A DNA stretch of 64,000 nucleotides, taken from Variovorax sp. Root473 (GTDB lineage Bacteria > Pseudomonadota > Gammaproteobacteria > Burkholderiales > Burkholderiaceae_C). Numbering within the stretch: position 1 is the first letter of the stretch; every line of letters starts with the position of its first letter. The translations under genes and the position numbers were made by a program. The notes under the pieces were generated by a model, which ran no database searches, was not told the origin of the DNA, and worked only from the letters and a program-made list of their open reading frames with translations. Positions 29,220 through 37,600 of the stretch are shown one piece after another. Location of the stretch: positions 62,001-126,000 of the forward strand of contig NZ_LMEV01000012.1 of NCBI RefSeq assembly GCF_001426505.1, read 5' to 3'.

Positions 29220-30530
29220 ATGGATGTCTTCCTGCTGGCCTTGCTGACCACCCTCAATGCGGTGTTCGCAATGTCCGAAATGGCCCTTTCCACCAGCCGC
29301 CGCGCACGCCTCGCGGCCTTGGCCGAAACGGGGGACACCGGCGCCGAGGCGGCGCTGAAGTTGATGGAATCGCCCACGCAGTTCCTGTCGACCGTGCAGA
29401 TCGGCATCACCTCCATCGGCATGCTCAGCGGCATCGTCGGCGAGGCCGCCTTCGCAGGTCCGCTCGCGGTGTGGATGGAAAGCGTCGGCATGGGCGCCGC
29501 CACCGCCAGCATCGTGTCGACCGCGCTGGTCGTGACCTGCATCACCTTCTTCACCATCATCTTCGGCGAGCTGGTGCCCAAGCGCATTGGCCAGCTGTAC
29601 CCCGAGCCGGTGGCGCGCTTCGTGGCGCGCCCCATGCGCGGGCTGGCCAAGGGCGCCAAGCCTTTCGTTTGGCTGCTGGCCGGCGCCACCGCCGCCACGC
29701 TGAAGCTGTTGCGCATCGACGCCAACGCCGCGCGCTCGGTCACTGAAGAAGAAATTTCGGCCAGCCTCGAAGAGGGCGTGGACGCCGGCGTCATCGAGCA
29801 GCACGAGCATCAGATGGTGCGCAACGTGTTCCACCTGGACGACCGGCGCCTGTCGTCGCTCATGATCCCGCGCGCCGACATCGAATGGCTCGACGCGTCG
29901 AACACCGTGGCGCAGGCGCTGCAGAAGGTGGCGGACGCGGCGACGCTGAACCTCGTGCACTCGTGGTACCCCGTGTGCCGCAACTCGCTGGACGACGTGG
30001 TCGGCGTGATCAGCGTGGCACACCTGTTGCGCCTGGGTTCTGCGCACCACGGCGTGCTGGGCCAGGAGGCCACGCCCGCCGTGTTCGTGCCCGAGACGCT
30101 CACCGGCATGGAGCTGCTCGAACAGTTCCGCACGCGCGCCGGCCGACTCGTGTTCGTGGTCGACGAGTACGGCGTGGTACAGGGCCTCATGACGCCGCGC
30201 GACCTGCTCGAAGCCATCACCGGCGAGCTGCAGCCCGGCATGCAGGCCGACGCCTGGGCCCACCAGCGCGCCGACGACGTGTGGGAGCTCGACGGGCTCA
30301 TGCCCGTGTCGGAGCTGCGCGCGCGCCTGGGCATCCGCGAGCTGCCCGATGAAGAGCGCGGCCGCTACAACACCGTGGCTGGCCTGCTGATGTCCGTGTC
30401 GGGCCACCTGCCTGCCGTGGGCGAGCGCATCGAGTGCGCCGGCTGGTGCTTCGAGATCGTGGCGCTCGAAGGGCGCCGCATCGACCGCGTGCTGGCTTCG
30501 CCGGACACGTCCGCGCCGCAAGAGAACTGA
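29220..30530 (+). CDS. CNNM/HlyC-CorC family transport-associated protein
   Basis: A 436-residue protein: DUF21 (CNNM) transmembrane domain (residues 1-190, with MSEMALSTSRRARLAALAE and PTQFLSTVQIGITSIGMLSG), a CBS pair (about 205-335, with MIPRADIEWLD and FVVDEYGVVQGLMTPRDLLE), and a C-terminal CorC_HlyC domain (RYNTVAGLLMSVSGHLPAVG). Such proteins are linked to Mg2+/Co2+ efflux or Na+/Mg2+ exchange. The ATG at 29220 gives the standard N-terminus; a GTG at 29190 would add 10 residues. The zinc-ribbon pseudokinase gene follows after 16 bp, so the two may be co-transcribed. Confidence 0.88.
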   Translation: MDVFLLALLTTLNAVFAMSEMALSTSRRARLAALAETGDTGAEAALKLMESPTQFLSTVQIGITSIGMLSGIVGEAAFAGPLAVWMESVGMGAATASIVSTALVVTCITFFTIIFGELVPKRIGQLYPEPVARFVARPMRGLAKGAKPFVWLLAGATAATLKLLRIDANAARSVTEEEISASLEEGVDAGVIEQHEHQMVRNVFHLDDRRLSSLMIPRADIEWLDASNTVAQALQKVADAATLNLVHSWYPVCRNSLDDVVGVISVAHLLRLGSAHHGVLGQEATPAVFVPETLTGMELLEQFRTRAGRLVFVVDEYGVVQGLMTPRDLLEAITGELQPGMQADAWAHQRADDVWELDGLMPVSELRARLGIRELPDEERGRYNTVAGLLMSVSGHLPAVGERIECAGWCFEIVALEGRRIDRVLASPDTSAPQEN

Positions 30531-30546
30531 AGAGGAGGGCGCGGCC

Positions 30547-31488
30547 ATGCTGTCGCTGCTTGCACTGAGTTGCCCCCAATGCTCGGCTCCGCTGCCGCGC
30601 GCGGCGCGCTGGCGCACCGTCACCTGCGGCTACTGCGGCACCACCATCACGCGCGGCACCGAAACCGTCGAGCGCGAGAGCTTTCGCGCCGCCTGGCGAC
30701 GCGCCAATGCGGCGCGGCTGTCGGACACCGGTCGCCTCCTGCAATGGCGCGGCGCGCACTACCGCGTGCTCGCCCCGCTGGGCCACGGCGAGCACAGCGA
30801 GGTGCTGCTCGCCGAACGGCTCGGAGCACTACCCGAGCGCGTGACGATCAAGCTCGCGCGCGACGCGGCCGGCGGCGCCGTGCTGGCGCGCGAGGCCGCC
30901 GTGCTGCAGTCATTGCAGGCGTTGTCGGTGCCCGGCGCGGCCTACTTCACGCGGCGGCTGCCGCAGCCGCTGGGCCTGGGTGTGGCTCAGGGTCTTGGCG
31001 ACGGCGAGCGGCAGGCGCTCGTGCTGCGCCACCCGACCGGTTTCTGGGGCAGCCTGCAGGAGGTGCAGCAGGCCAACCCGCAGGGCATCGATGCGCGCCA
31101 TGCCGTCTGGCTCTGGCGGCGCATGCTCGAGGTGCTGGCCTTTGTTCACGGCGCCGGCTGGACGCACCGCGCGCTCGCGCCCACGCACTCACTCGTGCAT
31201 CCGCGCGACCACGGCGTGCTGCTCATCGGCTGGTCGCAGGCCAGGCAGGACGTGTCGGGCGGCGCCATCGGGCGCGACCTGATGGCGTCGGCCCGCAGCG
31301 TGCGCGCGCTGCTGTCCGACAGCGCCACCTCCGCGCCGCTGGTCGCCTTGCTGCGCGAATGCAGCGACGACGCCATCGCCTGCGAACGCCTGGGCGCGCA
31401 GGGCATCGAGCAGGCACTGTCGGCCGCTTCGCGCGAGGCCTTCGGGCCGCCGCGCTTCGTTCATTTCGACCCCGCGCCGGTTCGGTAG
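30547..31488 (+). CDS. Zinc-ribbon pseudokinase-like protein
   Basis: A 313-residue protein of no named family. Residues 9-30 form a zinc ribbon (CPQC...CGYC; Cys9, 12, 27, 30). Residues 70-310 look like a protein kinase. Present are a glycine-loop analogue GHGEHSEV (79-86), the beta-3 lysine in VTIKLA (Lys102) and the helix-C glutamate in LAREAAVL (Glu116). The HRD aspartate is lost (HRALAPTHSLV, Ala209) and the DFG aspartate is replaced (LIGWSQ, Gly228). It should bind nucleotide or a partner but not phosphorylate. It is the first gene of a trio with the VWA and PurA-like genes, 47 bp before the VWA gene. A signalling or scaffold role is inferred. Confidence 0.7.
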   Translation: MLSLLALSCPQCSAPLPRAARWRTVTCGYCGTTITRGTETVERESFRAAWRRANAARLSDTGRLLQWRGAHYRVLAPLGHGEHSEVLLAERLGALPERVTIKLARDAAGGAVLAREAAVLQSLQALSVPGAAYFTRRLPQPLGLGVAQGLGDGERQALVLRHPTGFWGSLQEVQQANPQGIDARHAVWLWRRMLEVLAFVHGAGWTHRALAPTHSLVHPRDHGVLLIGWSQARQDVSGGAIGRDLMASARSVRALLSDSATSAPLVALLRECSDDAIACERLGAQGIEQALSAASREAFGPPRFVHFDPAPVR

Positions 31489-31535
31489 CGGCCCGTCAGC
31501 CTTTCACTTTTTTTCCTGCACGAAGGAGCACGTCC

Positions 31536-32507
31536 ATGGGTTACGGAAATTACTCGCATGCCGCCCACGCGGCCATCGTGGCCGACCGCGCCACCAAGTC
31601 CGGCAGCGAGGTCTTCACGCAGACCGCCACCCACCCGCTCATGAACCCGCAGGGGCTCAAGGTGCGCGAGTCGCGCGACAACGCCGACCACCCGAACTCG
31701 CTGGGCATCGCGTTCGCGCTCGACGTCACCGGCTCGATGGGCGACATCCCGCAGACGCTCGCACGCCGCGAACTGCCCACCTTCATGAAGCTCTTGACCG
31801 ACTGCGGCGTGGCCGATCCCCAGCTGCTGTTCATGGCCATCGGCGACGCCACTTCCGACCAGGCGCCGCTGCAGGTGGGCCAGTTCGAATCGACCGCCAA
31901 TCTCATGGACCAGTGGCTCACCTGGAGCTACCTCGAAGGCGGCGGCGGGGGAAGCGGCGAAGAGAGCTACGAGCTCGCCTTCTACGTCATGGCGCAGCAC
32001 ACCGACATGGACTGCTGGGTGAAGCGCAAGAAGCGCGGCTACCTGTTCGTCACCGGCGACGAGCTGCCGTACCCGGCCGTGTCGCGCCACCAGGTCGAAG
32101 GCCTCATCGGCGAGAAGCTCGACGAGGACATTCCCATCGAAGAAGTCATCGCCGCCGCGGCCGAGACCACGCACCTGTTCTTCCTGATTCCCGACGCACA
32201 ACGCCGTCGCCGCTGCGAGCCGCGCTGGCGCGAGCTGCTCGGCGACCATGTGATCTGCATGGACTCGCCCGACGACGCCTGCGCGGTCGCCGCCGGCATC
32301 GTCGCGCTCACCGAGAAGGCGGTGCCCAGCCTCGACGCGCTGGCCGGTGTGATGGCGGCCACCGGCATGGCCAAGGAACGCGTCGGCGGCGTGCTCCACG
32401 CGCTGGACGGCTACGCCGCGCTGCTCGATCCGACCGCACCGCGCCGCGCCGTGCCCGTCGCGGGCGACGGCGCGCGCAGTTCGTGGTGGAAGCGGCTTTT
32501 CGGCTGA
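31536..32507 (+). CDS. VWA-domain protein of the pseudokinase/PurA-like locus
   Basis: A 323-residue cytoplasmic protein (no signal peptide). It opens MGYGNYSHAAHAAIVADRAT, and a von Willebrand factor A domain spans about residues 55-260 with the metal-ion-dependent adhesion site FALDVTGSMGD (Asp63, Thr65, Ser67). A glycine-rich loop GGGGGSGEESYELAFYVMAQ and the core RGYLFVTGDE follow. VWA proteins of this kind act as assembly or ATP-regulated partners in multi-protein systems. A strong GAAGGAG ribosome-binding site precedes the ATG. It sits 47 bp after the pseudokinase gene and 10 bp before the PurA-like gene. The C-terminal 70 residues show no known motif. Confidence 0.78.
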   Translation: MGYGNYSHAAHAAIVADRATKSGSEVFTQTATHPLMNPQGLKVRESRDNADHPNSLGIAFALDVTGSMGDIPQTLARRELPTFMKLLTDCGVADPQLLFMAIGDATSDQAPLQVGQFESTANLMDQWLTWSYLEGGGGGSGEESYELAFYVMAQHTDMDCWVKRKKRGYLFVTGDELPYPAVSRHQVEGLIGEKLDEDIPIEEVIAAAAETTHLFFLIPDAQRRRRCEPRWRELLGDHVICMDSPDDACAVAAGIVALTEKAVPSLDALAGVMAATGMAKERVGGVLHALDGYAALLDPTAPRRAVPVAGDGARSSWWKRLFG

Positions 32508-32517
32508 TGGCCCGCTG

Positions 32518-33846
32518 TTGACCTCCACGCGCTACACCTCGCTGCTCGGCCTCGGCTTCGGCGACTGCGGCAAGGGCCGCTTCACCGATTTCCTGTGCGG
32601 CGCCTGGGACGTTCACACCGTCGTGCGCTTCAACGGCGGCGCGCAGGCCGGCCACAACGTGGTGCTGGCCGATGGCCGCCATCACACGTTCTCGCAGTTC
32701 GGTGCGGGCAGTTTCCATGCGGGCGTCGCGACCGTGCTGGCGAGCCCGGTGGTGGTGCACCCGACCGCGCTGCGCGTCGAGGCCGAGGTGCTGCAGCGCG
32801 CCGGCGTGCCCGACGCGTTCGCGCGCCTGTTCATCGACGCACGCTGCCGCGTGACCACGCCGTTCCATCAGGCGGCCGGCCGCCTGCGCGAGTGGGCGCG
32901 CGGCGCAGCGGCGCACGGCAGTTGCGGCGTCGGCGTGGGCGAGACCGTGCGCCAGGCGCTGGCAGTGCCTGAAACGGCGCTGCACTACGGCGATCTGGTT
33001 CACCGCGCGCGCACGCTCGACAACCTCGAAGCCCTGCGCCTCGCGCTGCACCGCGCGTTCGCGAACACAACGCCTTCGTCGGCCAATGTCGCGCAAGAGC
33101 TGAGCGTGCTCGCCGACCCCTCGCTCGCCCAGCGCTGGCTCGACGCCGTGCAACCGTGCCTGCGCCAGTCGCCGCCTGCGAGCGCCGACGCCATCGGCGC
33201 GCGGCTCGCGCTTCCGGGCACCTTGCTGTTCGAAGGTGCGCAGGGCGTGCTGCTCGACGAGTGGCGCGGCTTTCATCCGCACACCACCTGGAGCACCGTC
33301 TCCACCGCCGCGGTCGAGGCGGTGTTGCGCGACGTGGGCATCGCGGCGCCCGTGCAGCACCTGGGCGTGCTGCGCAGCCACCTCACGCGGCACGGCGCTG
33401 GCCCGCTGCCCACGCACGACCGTGCGCTCGATGCGCGGCTGGCCGAGCCGCACAACGCCGACGAGGGCTGGCAGGGCGCATTCCGACGCGGCCACCCCGA
33501 CGCCGTGCTGATGCGCTACGCGCTCGCCGCCGCCGGGCGGCTCGACGGTCTGCTTGCGAGCCACCTCGATGCGGTCGCGCAGGCCGACCTGCGCTGGTGC
33601 ACCGGCTACCGCGACGCCGACGGCCGCACACTGTCGTCGCTGCCGCTGAGCGACGCGCCCGACCTCGACCACCAGCACGCGCTGACCCGCCTGCTCGAAG
33701 GCGTCCAGCCCCTGTACGAACCGCACCCCGTCGCCGGCGCGGCGGATTGGGTCCGGCGTGCGGAAGCCCTCAGCGGCCTGCCCGTGCGCTTCGGTGCGTT
33801 CGGCCCGGAGCGCGAGGCCGTCCGCGCGCGCGAGCTGCTGTTCTGA
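32518..33846 (+). CDS. Divergent adenylosuccinate synthetase (PurA) paralogue
   Basis: A 442-residue protein starting from TTG. It follows the PurA fold: GFGDCGKGRF (P-loop; catalytic Asp16 kept, following Glu changed to Cys17), VVRFNGGAQAGHNVV (His46 kept, GGHNAGH altered), FEGAQGVLLD (238 onward) and RHGAGPLPTH. The IMP-binding TTGRGIGP block is replaced by HGSCGVGVGE, and the RxRRTGWLD block by RRGHPDAVLM. True PurA joins IMP and aspartate with GTP; here the base, acceptor or nucleotide may differ. Context, 10 bp after a VWA gene and next to a pseudokinase, is unlike housekeeping purA. It may act on a nucleotide signal or a modified purine; that is speculation. Confidence 0.75.
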   Translation: MTSTRYTSLLGLGFGDCGKGRFTDFLCGAWDVHTVVRFNGGAQAGHNVVLADGRHHTFSQFGAGSFHAGVATVLASPVVVHPTALRVEAEVLQRAGVPDAFARLFIDARCRVTTPFHQAAGRLREWARGAAAHGSCGVGVGETVRQALAVPETALHYGDLVHRARTLDNLEALRLALHRAFANTTPSSANVAQELSVLADPSLAQRWLDAVQPCLRQSPPASADAIGARLALPGTLLFEGAQGVLLDEWRGFHPHTTWSTVSTAAVEAVLRDVGIAAPVQHLGVLRSHLTRHGAGPLPTHDRALDARLAEPHNADEGWQGAFRRGHPDAVLMRYALAAAGRLDGLLASHLDAVAQADLRWCTGYRDADGRTLSSLPLSDAPDLDHQHALTRLLEGVQPLYEPHPVAGAADWVRRAEALSGLPVRFGAFGPEREAVRARELLF

Positions 33847-33864
33847 TTCCATGAGAAAGCCTGC

Positions 33865-34290
33865 GTGACCACCAACGTCTTCCTGATCGCCGGCGCCGTG
33901 CTGAGCGCCATCGCCGCCCTCCTGCACCTGTGCATCATCTTCGGCGGCCCGGCCTGGTACCGCTTCTTCGGCGCGGGCGAGCGCATGGCCGTGAGCGCGC
34001 AGGCCGGCCACCTGTACCCGGTGGCCGTCACGCTGCTCATCGCCGGCATGCTGGGCGTGTGGGCGGCCTATGCGCTCGCGGGCGCCGGGGTGCTGCAGCC
34101 GTTGCCTTCGCAGTCGCTGGTGCTGCCCGCGATCACCGCGGTGTACCTGCTGCGCGGGCTCGTCGCCGCCGCGATGTGGCTGTTCGACCGGCGACGCCTC
34201 AGCGCCTTCTGGGTGTGGAGCTCGCTCGTGTGCCTCGTGTACGGGGTGGTGCACCTCGTCGGACTCGTGCAGGTGTGGGGCACGCTCTGA
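33865..34290 (+). CDS. Small four-helix membrane protein, function unknown
   Basis: A 141-residue protein from a GTG start (MTTNVFLIAGAVLSAIAALL). Four hydrophobic segments lie at about 6-26, 48-70, 80-105 and 115-138, with a conserved-looking AALLHLCIIFGGPAWYRFFG after the first. No enzymatic motif is seen. It follows the PurA-like gene by 18 bp and could be its operon tail, perhaps a membrane partner, but similar proteins occur alone in other genomes. Not a family I can name with confidence. Confidence 0.65.
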   Translation: MTTNVFLIAGAVLSAIAALLHLCIIFGGPAWYRFFGAGERMAVSAQAGHLYPVAVTLLIAGMLGVWAAYALAGAGVLQPLPSQSLVLPAITAVYLLRGLVAAAMWLFDRRRLSAFWVWSSLVCLVYGVVHLVGLVQVWGTL

Positions 34291-34369
34291 TGACGGCCGG
34301 GCGATCGTGGCACTCAAGCAGAATCAGAACCGACACGTTTTCCCTTGTTTTTTCTCCCACGACAAACCC

Positions 34370-34996
34370 ATGACCACTCCCGAAGACATCTACACCGAAC
34401 CCCCGGCGGACCCCGACACGCTCGCCAACCTCGGCCCGCTGCGGCCCATGGCGGGCATCTGGGAGGGCATGAAGGGCGTCGACGTCAAGCCGAAGAAGGA
34501 AGGCCCGAAGACGCAGGTGTATGTCGAGCACTATGAGCTGCAGCCCATCGACGCGCAGACCAACGGCCCGCAGCTGCTGTACGGCCTGCGCTATCACACC
34601 TACATCCACAAGCCCGGCCTCACGAAGATGTACCACGACCAGGTGGGCTACTGGCTGTGGGAGCCGGCCACCGGCACCGTGTTCCACACGCTGGCCATTC
34701 CGCGCGGGCAGGTGGCCATGGCGAGCGGACGCGTGAAGTCCGGCGACACGCAGTTCACGCTCAGCGCCGAGCGCGGCAGCCTGGTGAACGGCATCGTGTC
34801 GAACCCGTTCATCGAGCGCGCCTTCACCACGCTGGCGTGGAACATCACGGTGAAGATCAACCCCGATGGCACCTGGTCGTACGACCAGGACACCGTGATG
34901 CAGATCCAGGGCCAGGCCGAGCCTTTCCATCACACCGACCGCAACACCCTCACGCGCGTCGGTGAGCCTGGGCTCAATCCGCTGGCGATGGGCTGA
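34370..34996 (+). CDS. Nitrobindin/FABP-like heme-binding beta-barrel protein
   Basis: A 208-residue soluble protein. Near the N-terminus LRPMAGIWEGMKGVD carries the GxWxG-type opening of nitrobindin-like barrels (DUF1794/THAP4 C-terminal domain). Further blocks are YGLRYHTYIHKPG, HDQVGYWLWEPATG and VFHTLAIPRGQ, as in the family. These ten-stranded barrels bind haem and nitric oxide or fatty-acid-like ligands. The proximal His cannot be assigned safely. The start at 34370 was chosen for the MTTPEDIYTEPPADP opening. It lies 79 bp after the small membrane protein gene. Confidence 0.72.
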   Translation: MTTPEDIYTEPPADPDTLANLGPLRPMAGIWEGMKGVDVKPKKEGPKTQVYVEHYELQPIDAQTNGPQLLYGLRYHTYIHKPGLTKMYHDQVGYWLWEPATGTVFHTLAIPRGQVAMASGRVKSGDTQFTLSAERGSLVNGIVSNPFIERAFTTLAWNITVKINPDGTWSYDQDTVMQIQGQAEPFHHTDRNTLTRVGEPGLNPLAMG

Positions 34997-35334
34997 GGCG
35001 GAGCCCGTCCGGGTCTCTCCGCCGGGCCCTGCGGGTATTCATCTGGTTGACGTCTGTATGGTTCATCTCTAAAGTAAATTGCGTCGACATCGAATACCGC
35101 ACACTTCGACGCGTCGTGTGCGTGGGATTGATGTCGAACGGATGGCCCCCGAGGCCGTCGTGCAGGCGCTGACAGCGAGCGCCGAGAAGAAGAACAGGCG
35201 AGGGGCCGCACCAGTTCGATGAACGATGCGGGCCCTTCGCTCAATGCTCGCTTGAAGGCGGCGCTGCGCCGGGCTTTCGCTCGGGTGTGCGGGTCGCCGC
35301 GTCAGGCGCGACACCACACAAGGAGACAAGGCGA
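34997..35334. other. 338-bp spacer upstream of the amidohydrolase gene
   Basis: No convincing gene. A short frame on the plus strand ending at about 35222 (GIDVERMAPEAVVQALTASA then EKKNRRGAAPV) is protein-like but has no good start and no family I recognise; it may be a relic. GGAGAC just before 35335 is the likely ribosome-binding site of the next gene. Confidence 0.5.
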
Positions 35335-37089
35335 ATGAACAAATTCAGAACAACCGGGTGGGGCCGGGGGATCGGTGCGACCGCGTTGGTGATGGCCGCG
35401 GCGGGCTGCGGCGGTGGGAGTGGCGGTGGCGGGGCGGGCTTCTCGCTGCCGCGCGAGACGGCTGCGCAGGCGGTGTATACCAACGCCAAGGTGCTCACGG
35501 TGGACAAGGGCAACGGCGTGGCCGAGGCCTTCGCGGTCAAGGACGGGCGCTTTCTCAAGGTCGGCAGCCGCGCCGAGATGATGCAGCACATCGGCGACGA
35601 CACACGCGTGATCGACCTCGGCGGGCGCACGGTCGTGCCGGGGCTGGCCGACGGGCATCTGCACGGCGCGGGAGGCGGGCCAGGCATCGATCTGTCGGGC
35701 ACCCGCACGATGGCCGAACTGCTCGACGTGCTCCGCAAGGCCGTGGCGGCGGCGGCGTCGGGGCAATTGATCCAGAGCAACTCCGACTGGCACGAGGCCC
35801 AGTTGCAAGAGGTGCGCATGCCTACGCTCGTCGAGCTGGACGCCGTGGCGCCCGAGCATCCGCTCGTGCTGCATCGCGGCGGTCTGACGGCGGTGCTCAA
35901 TAGCGCGGCGCTGGCCAAGTGGAAGATCACGGAGAACACCGTGTCGCCGCCGGGCGGCTTGATCCAGAAGGACGACAGCGGAAAGCTCACCGGCATGCTG
36001 ATCAACAACGCGCGCTCGCTCATGGTCCTGCCGACGCCGAAGAAGTTCGACAGCGCCGACTTGGAGGAAATGCAGCGCAAGCTCAATGCGCTCGGCATCA
36101 CGAGCGTGCGTGTGCCCGGCATGTTCACCGGCACCGATGTGCCCGCCGCCTACGCATTGATCCGTCAGCTCCAGGCGCAAGGCAAGCTGAACCTGCGCTT
36201 CCAGCTGTTGCTCAATTCGATGGCGCCCGTGAGCACGGCCGAACAGGTGCGCAGCATCATCGCTGCGGCCAAGTTGCCGCCGGGCGAGGGCGACGATTGG
36301 GCCCGCATCTGGGGTGCGAAGACCTCGGTCGACGGGGGCTTCGAGGGCGGCTTCATGACGCGTCCCTACAGCGAGCCGTTCGGCAAGGGCGGCACGTTCT
36401 ACGGACTGCCGCTGGTCACGGCACAAGCGCACGAGGAGGTCGTGCGGGAATGGTCGCGCAGCAAGTACCGGGTGGCCGTTCACGTGGTGGGTGACGCTGC
36501 ACTCGACCAGGTGCTCGCTGCCTGGGAGAACCTTGACAAGGCCGCGCCGGGTGCCGTCAGAGGTTGGACGATCGAGCATGCGTTCGTGGTGCGCGAAGAA
36601 CAGCTTGTCCGCATCCGGGCCCTGGGTCTCAACCTGTCGGTGCAGTCGCACTTGTACGTGGCCGCGCCGGTGCTGGCCAGCTACTGGGGACGCGCTCGCG
36701 CCGAGCACGTCACGCCGGTGAAGACCTTCATGAAAAACGCCTTCCAGCTCGTGGGCGGCACCGATTCGGGGAACATGCCGGTCAATCCCTTCTGGGCGAT
36801 GTACCACTTCATCACGCGCGACACCGTCAACGCCGGTGTTTACGGCAGCGACGAACGCGTGAACCGGGTCGACGTGCTGCGCATGTTCACGATCAACTAC
36901 GCGGATCTGAACGGCGAAGCCGAGCGGAAGGGCTCGATCGAGGCTGGCAAGCTGGCTGACTTTGTGGTGTTGTCGGCCGATTACCTGACGGTGCCCGAAG
37001 CCGAGATCGAGAACCTGACCGCGGTGGCGACCTACGTGGATGGCCGACAGGTCTATCGCGCGCCTGACCTGAGTGTGGCGCATCGCTGA
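35335..37089 (+). CDS. YtcJ-like amidohydrolase lipoprotein
   Basis: A 584-residue metal-dependent hydrolase of the amidohydro_3 (YtcJ) group. The N-terminus is a lipoprotein signal with lipobox AAAGC, then a glycine-rich spacer. Metal motif VVPGLADGHLHGAG has HLH instead of the more common HxH with Asp before it. Later blocks are SNSDWHEAQL, WTIEHAFVVREEQ and the C-terminal GTDSGNMPVNPF with the metal Asp, ending EAGKLADFVVLSADYLTVPE. It probably hydrolyses an amide or ester outside the inner membrane; the substrate is unknown. The ATG at 35335 gives an export signal, and an upstream frame to 35287 does not. Confidence 0.85.
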   Translation: MNKFRTTGWGRGIGATALVMAAAGCGGGSGGGGAGFSLPRETAAQAVYTNAKVLTVDKGNGVAEAFAVKDGRFLKVGSRAEMMQHIGDDTRVIDLGGRTVVPGLADGHLHGAGGGPGIDLSGTRTMAELLDVLRKAVAAAASGQLIQSNSDWHEAQLQEVRMPTLVELDAVAPEHPLVLHRGGLTAVLNSAALAKWKITENTVSPPGGLIQKDDSGKLTGMLINNARSLMVLPTPKKFDSADLEEMQRKLNALGITSVRVPGMFTGTDVPAAYALIRQLQAQGKLNLRFQLLLNSMAPVSTAEQVRSIIAAAKLPPGEGDDWARIWGAKTSVDGGFEGGFMTRPYSEPFGKGGTFYGLPLVTAQAHEEVVREWSRSKYRVAVHVVGDAALDQVLAAWENLDKAAPGAVRGWTIEHAFVVREEQLVRIRALGLNLSVQSHLYVAAPVLASYWGRARAEHVTPVKTFMKNAFQLVGGTDSGNMPVNPFWAMYHFITRDTVNAGVYGSDERVNRVDVLRMFTINYADLNGEAERKGSIEAGKLADFVVLSADYLTVPEAEIENLTAVATYVDGRQVYRAPDLSVAHR

Positions 37090-37135
37090 TGAAAGGAGGC
37101 GTGCGCTCTTCGAGCATCCGCACGCCAACGCCGTC

Positions 37136-37504
37136 TCAATCTGAAGCCGCGTCTGCGTGCGGCGGTGGCGCTGCACGCAGGCGCCGCAGCCGCACGGTGA
37201 GTTCCTTCACCAGCTGAAGCTCCCCGCGCCGCTGGGCCACTTCCAGCGCCTGCGCAAACGAGGCCTCGGCCTTCGCGGCATCGCCAAGCGCCAGCGCCAG
37301 CAGACCCTGCAGCCGCCATGCGGCCGTGAACTCGGGGTCGAAGGCGAGCGCCCTCTCGACATGCATCAGGGCCGTGGGTGCGTCGTCGCGCCGGTGGTAC
37401 GCCAGCGCGAGGCTCATGCGCAGCAGGGCGCCATCGCGGCCGGCGGCCAGCAGGTGTTCGAGCGCGTCGGGTGACGGGCCGGGTGGGGTGGTGGCGGTGT
37501 TCAT
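37136..37504 (-). CDS. Small tetratricopeptide-repeat protein
   Basis: A 122-residue protein with two to three TPR-like helical pairs, about residues 25-95: GALLRMSLALAYHRRDDAPT, ALMHVERALAFDPEFTAAWR and LQGLLALALGDAAKAEASFA. TPR units mediate protein-protein contact. No signal peptide or membrane segment. It ends 46 bp from the amidohydrolase gene in convergent orientation. Upstream of its start lies the 14-bp inverted repeat at 37553-37584, which could control it. The partner is unknown. Confidence 0.75.
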   Translation of the reverse strand: MNTATTPPGPSPDALEHLLAAGRDGALLRMSLALAYHRRDDAPTALMHVERALAFDPEFTAAWRLQGLLALALGDAAKAEASFAQALEVAQRRGELQLVKELTVRLRRLRAAPPPHADAASD

Positions 37505-37552
37505 GGCATTCGACCTTGCTGGAGGGACTTTGACAGCAGACCCGCGGATGTT

Positions 37553-37584
37553 TTAAATATCAAAGAATAATCTTTGATATTTAA
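37553..37584. promoter_or_regulatory. 14-bp perfect inverted repeat, candidate operator or hairpin
   Basis: TTAAATATCAAAGA (37553-37566) and TCTTTGATATTTAA (37571-37584) flank the 4-base loop ATAA. The 32-bp element is almost pure A+T within GC-rich DNA, between the divergent TPR gene (start 37504) and the DUF2165-like fragment (start 37601). It could be a regulator-binding site or a relic of a mobile or REP-like element. Confidence 0.5.
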
Positions 37585-37600
37585 CGCCGCAGGCGCTCCG

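Noticed and set aside
34997..35334. Possible small gene ending near 35222
   Set aside because: Protein-like but no start codon with ribosome-binding site and no recognised family; left as a note in the spacer entry.
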